NCBI GenBank assembly: GCA_045579105.1
Contig: JAZNLM010000069.1
Location: 1 to 18,193 of the forward strand
DNA from: Flemingiibacterium sp045579105
Lineage (GTDB): Bacteria > Bacillota > Clostridia > Oscillospirales > CAG-272
Direction of reading: 5' to 3'
DNA: 18,193 nt
In this document: positions 14,193 through 18,193 of the stretch, piece after piece
How the letters are laid out: each line of letters opens with the position of its first letter
Numbering within the stretch: position 1 is the stretch's first letter
Translations under genes and position numbers: made by a program
Notes under the pieces: model-generated
The model's input: the letters and a program-made list of their open reading frames with translations, nothing else
What the model was told of the DNA's origin: nothing
The model's database searches: none

Positions 14193-14876
14193 ATGATTTT
14201 CATTGTAGAAGACGACGAGAATATCCGCGAAATGGAAGGCTATGCCTTAAAAAACAGCGGATACGATGTCAAGGGCTTTGCCGACGGCGATGCCGTAATG
14301 GCGGCACTTGCAACGGAGCTTCCTGAGCTGATACTGCTTGATATAATGCTCCCCGGCGATGACGGACTTACGATACTTCGTAAAATAAGAGCCTCAGAAC
14401 GCACCAAATCTGTGCCGATAATGATGGTTACAGCAAAAACTACTGAGCTTGATAAAGTGCGCGGACTCGATATGGGGGCGGATGATTATATTGCAAAGCC
14501 TTTTGGTATTATGGAGCTTGTTTCGCGAGTAAAAGCGCTCCTTCGTCGTACTTCGAATGTCACAGCTAGGACAGGTGCGGACAAGCAGTGGCTTTCGTAC
14601 GGAGCGATAAATATGGACGATTCCTCGCGCCGTGTTACAGTCGACAATGAAGTTGTAGACCTTACTTATAAAGAATACGAGCTTCTCAAATTCTTGCTTC
14701 TTAACGCTAATATCGTTATGAGCCGCGATCGCATTTTATCAGAGGTTTGGGGCTTTGACTATGAGGGCGAATCGAGAACAGTTGATATGCATATCAAAAC
14801 GCTTCGCCAAAAGCTCGGTGAGGCGGGAAGTGTTATAAAGACGGTCAGAAGTGTCGGTTATAAGCTTGGTGACTGA
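14193..14876 (+). CDS. OmpR/PhoB-family response regulator (PhoP/PhoB-like)
   Basis: The 227-residue regulator begins MIFIVEDDEN. The receiver domain has acidic D7/D8, the phospho-acceptor Asp50 in LILLDIMLPG, Thr80 and Lys102 (in AKPFG). The C-terminal winged helix (about 130-227) contains LTYKEYELLKFLL, the recognition-helix region SRDRILSEVWGF and SRTVDMHIKTLRQKLG. It is cytoplasmic and binds direct repeats when phosphorylated. The kinase gene starts 3 bases after its stop, and the phosphate transporter follows, so PhoB/PhoP identity is inferred from context as well as family. It is probably activated by its own product through the upstream repeats. Confidence 0.9.
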   Translation: MIFIVEDDENIREMEGYALKNSGYDVKGFADGDAVMAALATELPELILLDIMLPGDDGLTILRKIRASERTKSVPIMMVTAKTTELDKVRGLDMGADDYIAKPFGIMELVSRVKALLRRTSNVTARTGADKQWLSYGAINMDDSSRRVTVDNEVVDLTYKEYELLKFLLLNANIVMSRDRILSEVWGFDYEGESRTVDMHIKTLRQKLGEAGSVIKTVRSVGYKLGD

Positions 14877-14879
14877 TAA

Positions 14880-16265
14880 ATGAGAAAAACAATCAAATCG
14901 GCGTTTATTCTTACCGCTATTTTCTCGTGTATAGTGGGCGCACCAATTAGCTCGGCTGTAATTTATATGTGCAGTATATGGGAAATCGGCTCCTTAAAAG
15001 ACATTCTTTTACTCATTGTAAGCTGTTTGGTGCCATTTCTGATTTCGGCGGCGATAGCTGTATCAATCTCGCTTATTATATATTCTTACATTACACATCG
15101 AATGAAGCGCGAATATCACAGTGTTGCTCATCCGGACGCAATTGATATTGAAAAATTCAGCGAGCTTGCGCCTTTTTTTGAAATGATGAACGCCCAACAG
15201 CGTGAAATAGAACACCAACTGACGCGAGTTGCAAAAGAGAAAAATCGCCTCTCAACCATAATCAATAATATGGACGAGGGACTTATAATACTAGACAATG
15301 ACCTTCGCGTTATCATGCTCAACGAGAGCGCGTATTGGTGGCTTGGTACTGATACTCCGCGAAGCGAGTGTACAGGGAAGCACGTTGGCGAGATTTGCAA
15401 AATCGAGGAGATATGCGGCTGTATAGAGCGTGCTGACTCTGTAAATCTCACTATAGAAGGCAAGCATCTCCAGCTTCACGTTAACCACGTGGTTTCCTCA
15501 GCAGAGCAGGTCGGTCGAATCGGACTTATGTTGGACGTTACCGAACGCTCAGAGATTGACAGAATAAAACAGGAGTTTACCGCGAACGTGTCCCATGAGC
15601 TAAAAACGCCGCTCACGTCGATATCAGGCTATGCCGAGATAATTGAGTCGGGAATGGCACAGGGAGAGGATACTAAGGTGTTTGCGGGACGAATCAGAAA
15701 AGAAAGCCAGCGATTGCTTGCGCTTATATCTGATATAATAAAGCTTTCAAAGCTTGACGAAGCTTCTGACGGCGAGAACTTCGATGTAGTTGACATTCTT
15801 AAGGTTGCAAACGAATGCCGAGATATGCTCGAAATAAGTGCTAAACACAACGATGTCAAAGTAAATGTATGCGGTGAAGAAAGCAATGTGCTCGGAGTGT
15901 CGAGCGAGCTTACCGAACTTGTTTACAACCTTATTGACAACGGTATTAGATATAATAAAAAGGGCGGCGAGGTCAATGTAAAAGTGACCGCACCGGCACA
16001 CGCTCCTGGAGATGCGATTGTGATACTTACGGTATCCGACACGGGTATCGGTATTGCAAATGAGCACCAAAGCCGTATATTCGAGCGCTTTTACCGCGTT
16101 GACAAGTCGCGTTCAAAAGCGACGGGCGGCACGGGACTCGGTCTTGCAATAGTCAAGCACGTAGCTGAACGCCACAACGCGGAGATTGATATTGAAAGCC
16201 GAGAGGACGTGGGAACAACTGTACGTGTTATGTTTTATGATATGAATAATGACAATGATAGATAG
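14880..16265 (+). CDS. PhoR-like sensor histidine kinase with PAS domain
   Basis: The 461-residue membrane kinase has two transmembrane segments (about 7-30 and 41-70) with only a very short outside loop, so it does not sense through a large extracellular domain. A linker/HAMP-like helix (about 70-120) and a PAS domain (about 124-222) follow. The H box NVSHELKTPLTSISGYAE has phospho-acceptor His239. The ATPase domain shows the N box LVYNLIDNGIRYN (Asn350, Asn354), DTGIG (387-391), FERFYRVDKSRS and GGTGLGL (416-422). It should phosphorylate the adjacent regulator; the start 3 bases after that stop suggests translational coupling. The small extracellular part resembles PhoR kinases that read phosphate state through transporter and PhoU contacts. 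Four cysteines (164, 173, 179, 181) cluster in the PAS domain. Confidence 0.9.
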   Translation: MRKTIKSAFILTAIFSCIVGAPISSAVIYMCSIWEIGSLKDILLLIVSCLVPFLISAAIAVSISLIIYSYITHRMKREYHSVAHPDAIDIEKFSELAPFFEMMNAQQREIEHQLTRVAKEKNRLSTIINNMDEGLIILDNDLRVIMLNESAYWWLGTDTPRSECTGKHVGEICKIEEICGCIERADSVNLTIEGKHLQLHVNHVVSSAEQVGRIGLMLDVTERSEIDRIKQEFTANVSHELKTPLTSISGYAEIIESGMAQGEDTKVFAGRIRKESQRLLALISDIIKLSKLDEASDGENFDVVDILKVANECRDMLEISAKHNDVKVNVCGEESNVLGVSSELTELVYNLIDNGIRYNKKGGEVNVKVTAPAHAPGDAIVILTVSDTGIGIANEHQSRIFERFYRVDKSRSKATGGTGLGLAIVKHVAERHNAEIDIESREDVGTTVRVMFYDMNNDNDR

Positions 16266-16277
16266 GAGATAAACACA

Positions 16278-18152
16278 ATGGTTATTAACAACAGACTTAA
16301 GCGCTGCCGTCCATTACTTATAGTACTTTTTGTACTCCTATGCGGCGCGGTGTGTATTGCAGCAAGTGACGGTGATGCTCCGAGCGGACAGCTTAGTATT
16401 TTTAATTTCCTTTCACTTTTCGGCGGCGTAGCACTGTTCCTTTTCGGTATGGACTACATGGGCAAGGGACTTGAAAAGAGCGCAGGCGGTTCACTTGAAA
16501 GAATCCTTGAAAGACTTACTAGTAACCCCATTAAGGGTGTATTACTCGGTGCTATCGTAACCGCGGTTATTCAGTCCTCAGGTGCAACAACGGTTATGGT
16601 CGTCGGCTTCGTTAACTCTGGTATAATGAAGCTTACACAGGCAATCGGTATTATTATGGGTGCTAATATCGGTACAACCGTAACCGCATGGGTACTCACG
16701 CTTGCGGGTGGTGATGACAGCGCAAATATGGTTATGCAGCTACTCAAAGCTAATAACCTTGCGGCTATATCTGCTTTCATCGGTATAATTTTGGTAATGT
16801 TCTGCAAAGGTGGACGTAAGAAAGATATCGGCGGTATTTTCGTAGGTTTTGCCGTGCTTATGTTCGGTATGACTATGATGACTGATGCGCTTTCTCCTTT
16901 GAAATACAATCAGCAGTTTGCTGATATTCTTGCGATGTTTACTAATCCAGTACTTGGTTTGCTGGCCGGTGCAGTTATCACAACTATTATGCAGTCTTCA
17001 TCTGCTTCTGTCGGTATTATGCAAGCTATTTCGGCAACGGGAGCACTTCCGTTCGGTGCGGCAATACCTATGATTATGGGACAGAACATCGGTAGTACCA
17101 CCACCGCAATGATATCAACAATCGGTGCAGGCAAAAATGCAAAGCGTACCGCGGCGGTTCATTTCTATTTTAACGTAATCGGTACAGTTGTATTCCTTGT
17201 AGCCTATTATACAATTGATGCGATATTTGACTTGCCGTTCAGTGATATGAACGTCAACTCTACCACCATTGCCATCACACACACCGTTTTCAACGTAGCG
17301 ACAACAATTCTTCTCCTTCCGTTCTACAAATTCCTTGGAAAACTTGCAGAAATCACGATTAAGGATTCCAAGAAAAAGAGCACAAACGCTACAGAAGAAC
17401 AGCCCCTTCTCGACGAGCGATTCCTTTCAACACCGTCATTTGCACTTGAACAGTGTGTAAGCGTTATGAGCAAGATGGCAGAGCTTTCTATAAGCAGTAT
17501 CAACAATGCTATGAACCTCGTTGACAAGTATACTGAGGCCGAGGCTGAGGAAATCCGCGATATTGAAAACGAGGTGGATAAATATGAAGACCGCCTTGGT
17601 ACATACATTGTTAAACTTTCTTCTCGCAACCTCTCCATTGAGGATTCCAAGACTGCAACGCGCTTGCTTCATAATATAGGCGACCTTGAGCGCATAAGCG
17701 ACCATGCTGTCAACATTCAGGAAGCCGCAAAAGAAATGACCGAAAAGGGAATTACCTTCTCGCCTGAGGCACAGAAGGAACTGAAGGTTATTTCGATGGC
17801 AGTGAGCGAGATACTCCAGCTCACCTATGATGCGCTTATCGCTAAGGATCTGCACGCAGCAACACATATAGAGCCTCTCGAACAGGTCATTGATGACCTT
17901 AAAAATCAGATCAGAGAGAAGCACATTGATCGGCTTCAGGGCGGTAAGTGTACTATTGAACTTGGCTTTATTCTCTCTGACCTTCTCACTAACTACGAAC
18001 GAGTTTCTGACCACTGCTCAAACATTGCGGCTTGTATGATTAAGGCTGCAGAGCAGTCTTACGACACTCACAAGTATCTTGCAGACCTAAAAAATGAACA
18101 CTCCTTTATGGACGAGTACCGCGCTTGCTCTGAAAAGTATGCGCTCAACTAA
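16278..18152 (+). CDS. Na+/phosphate cotransporter with C-terminal PhoU domain (NptA-like)
   Basis: The 624-residue protein has a signal-like first hydrophobic segment (11-30), then two homologous transporter repeats. The first contains IQSSGATTVMVVGF (98-111) and GANIGTT (128-134); the second MQSSSASVGIMQA (238-250) and GQNIGST (268-274). The QSS motifs are the hallmark of Na/Pi-cotransporter (SLC34/NptA) proteins. After a charged linker (about 360-385) a PhoU-like helical region runs to about 610, with the paired metal-binding motifs DLERISDHAVNI and NYERVSDHCSNI. It should import phosphate with sodium, and the PhoU part may gate transport or report to the kinase. AGGAG (16264-16268) precedes the ATG and overlaps the kinase stop region. 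The three genes form one operon. Its TAA overlaps the stop of the opposing gene. Confidence 0.94.
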   Translation: MVINNRLKRCRPLLIVLFVLLCGAVCIAASDGDAPSGQLSIFNFLSLFGGVALFLFGMDYMGKGLEKSAGGSLERILERLTSNPIKGVLLGAIVTAVIQSSGATTVMVVGFVNSGIMKLTQAIGIIMGANIGTTVTAWVLTLAGGDDSANMVMQLLKANNLAAISAFIGIILVMFCKGGRKKDIGGIFVGFAVLMFGMTMMTDALSPLKYNQQFADILAMFTNPVLGLLAGAVITTIMQSSSASVGIMQAISATGALPFGAAIPMIMGQNIGSTTTAMISTIGAGKNAKRTAAVHFYFNVIGTVVFLVAYYTIDAIFDLPFSDMNVNSTTIAITHTVFNVATTILLLPFYKFLGKLAEITIKDSKKKSTNATEEQPLLDERFLSTPSFALEQCVSVMSKMAELSISSINNAMNLVDKYTEAEAEEIRDIENEVDKYEDRLGTYIVKLSSRNLSIEDSKTATRLLHNIGDLERISDHAVNIQEAAKEMTEKGITFSPEAQKELKVISMAVSEILQLTYDALIAKDLHAATHIEPLEQVIDDLKNQIREKHIDRLQGGKCTIELGFILSDLLTNYERVSDHCSNIAACMIKAAEQSYDTHKYLADLKNEHSFMDEYRACSEKYALN

Positions 18153-18193
18153 TCGTCATACAGCAACTCTGAAACGGTTACGAATTCGTAGCC
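18149..18193 (-). CDS. C-terminal tail of a polysaccharide deacetylase-like gene (partial, runs off the right edge)
   Basis: On the minus strand the last 45 bases read GYEFVTVSELLYDD followed by TAG (18151-18149). GY-x-FVTVSELL is the very typical last strand and helix of NodB-type polysaccharide deacetylases, which remove acetyl groups from peptidoglycan, chitin or xylan chains at the cell surface. Only 14 residues are visible, so the family call rests on this motif alone. The stop codon overlaps the TAA of the transporter on the other strand, leaving no room for a terminator between them. Confidence 0.65.
   Translation of the reverse strand, partial: GYEFVTVSELLYDD

Overview
The window looks like chromosome from an anaerobic, gut-type Firmicute of class Clostridia, probably the Oscillospiraceae/Ruminococcaceae. 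The clues are a full-length HPr kinase/phosphorylase of the Gram-positive type, a PhoB/PhoR-type two-component pair beside a Na+/phosphate cotransporter fused to PhoU domains, a stand-alone AICAR transformylase under a ZTP riboswitch, TTGACA/TATAAT-type promoters, and AGGAG-type ribosome binding sites. The placement is an inference from protein character; no search was run. Coding density is high and most genes are housekeeping or central metabolism.

Layout, left to right. (1) Positions 1-65 hold the tail of an unidentified plus-strand gene, closed by a two-way terminator at 89-116. (2) On the minus strand, purH (131-1303) encodes an AICAR formyltransferase without the IMP cyclohydrolase domain. 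It has its own near-consensus promoter (1437-1465) and a ZTP/ZMP (pfl) riboswitch with terminator (1331-1430). (3) A second near-consensus promoter (1602-1630) opens a long co-directional run: hprK, a sugar-nucleotidyltransferase-like gene, galE, galM, a His-rich metal permease, prfA, a Sua5-type tRNA threonylcarbamoyl-AMP synthase, and a ParC/GyrA-like topoisomerase subunit. I see no terminator inside this run. (4) The 227-bp gap after the topoisomerase holds the frameshifted, truncated start of an acetyl-esterase-like alpha/beta hydrolase, a pseudogene with no long open frame. A Mbeg1-like (DUF2974) serine hydrolase follows, and a two-way terminator (12354-12383) ends the run. (5) cimA (citramalate synthase) lies on the minus strand with its own promoter. 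(6) Divergent from cimA, a probable Pho box of three 11-bp repeats precedes a phosphate module: PhoB/PhoP-type regulator, PhoR-type kinase, and NptA-type Na+/Pi transporter with C-terminal PhoU repeats. (7) The last 45 bases hold the minus-strand C-terminus of a polysaccharide-deacetylase-like gene whose stop codon overlaps the transporter's stop.

How the parts fit. hprK is the sensor kinase of carbon catabolite control and is followed by UDP-hexose genes, so carbon sensing and galactose or hexosamine handling may share a transcript. prfA, sua5 and the topoisomerase are core information-processing genes. The phosphate module looks self-contained: sensor, regulator, and a transporter carrying its own PhoU-like domain, probably autoregulated. 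I found no CRISPR array, insertion sequence, tRNA or rRNA. Nothing here is clearly a new defence or mobile system. The more interesting points are the riboswitch architecture, the Pho-box arrangement, the unusual topoisomerase, the His-rich permease and the esterase remnant.
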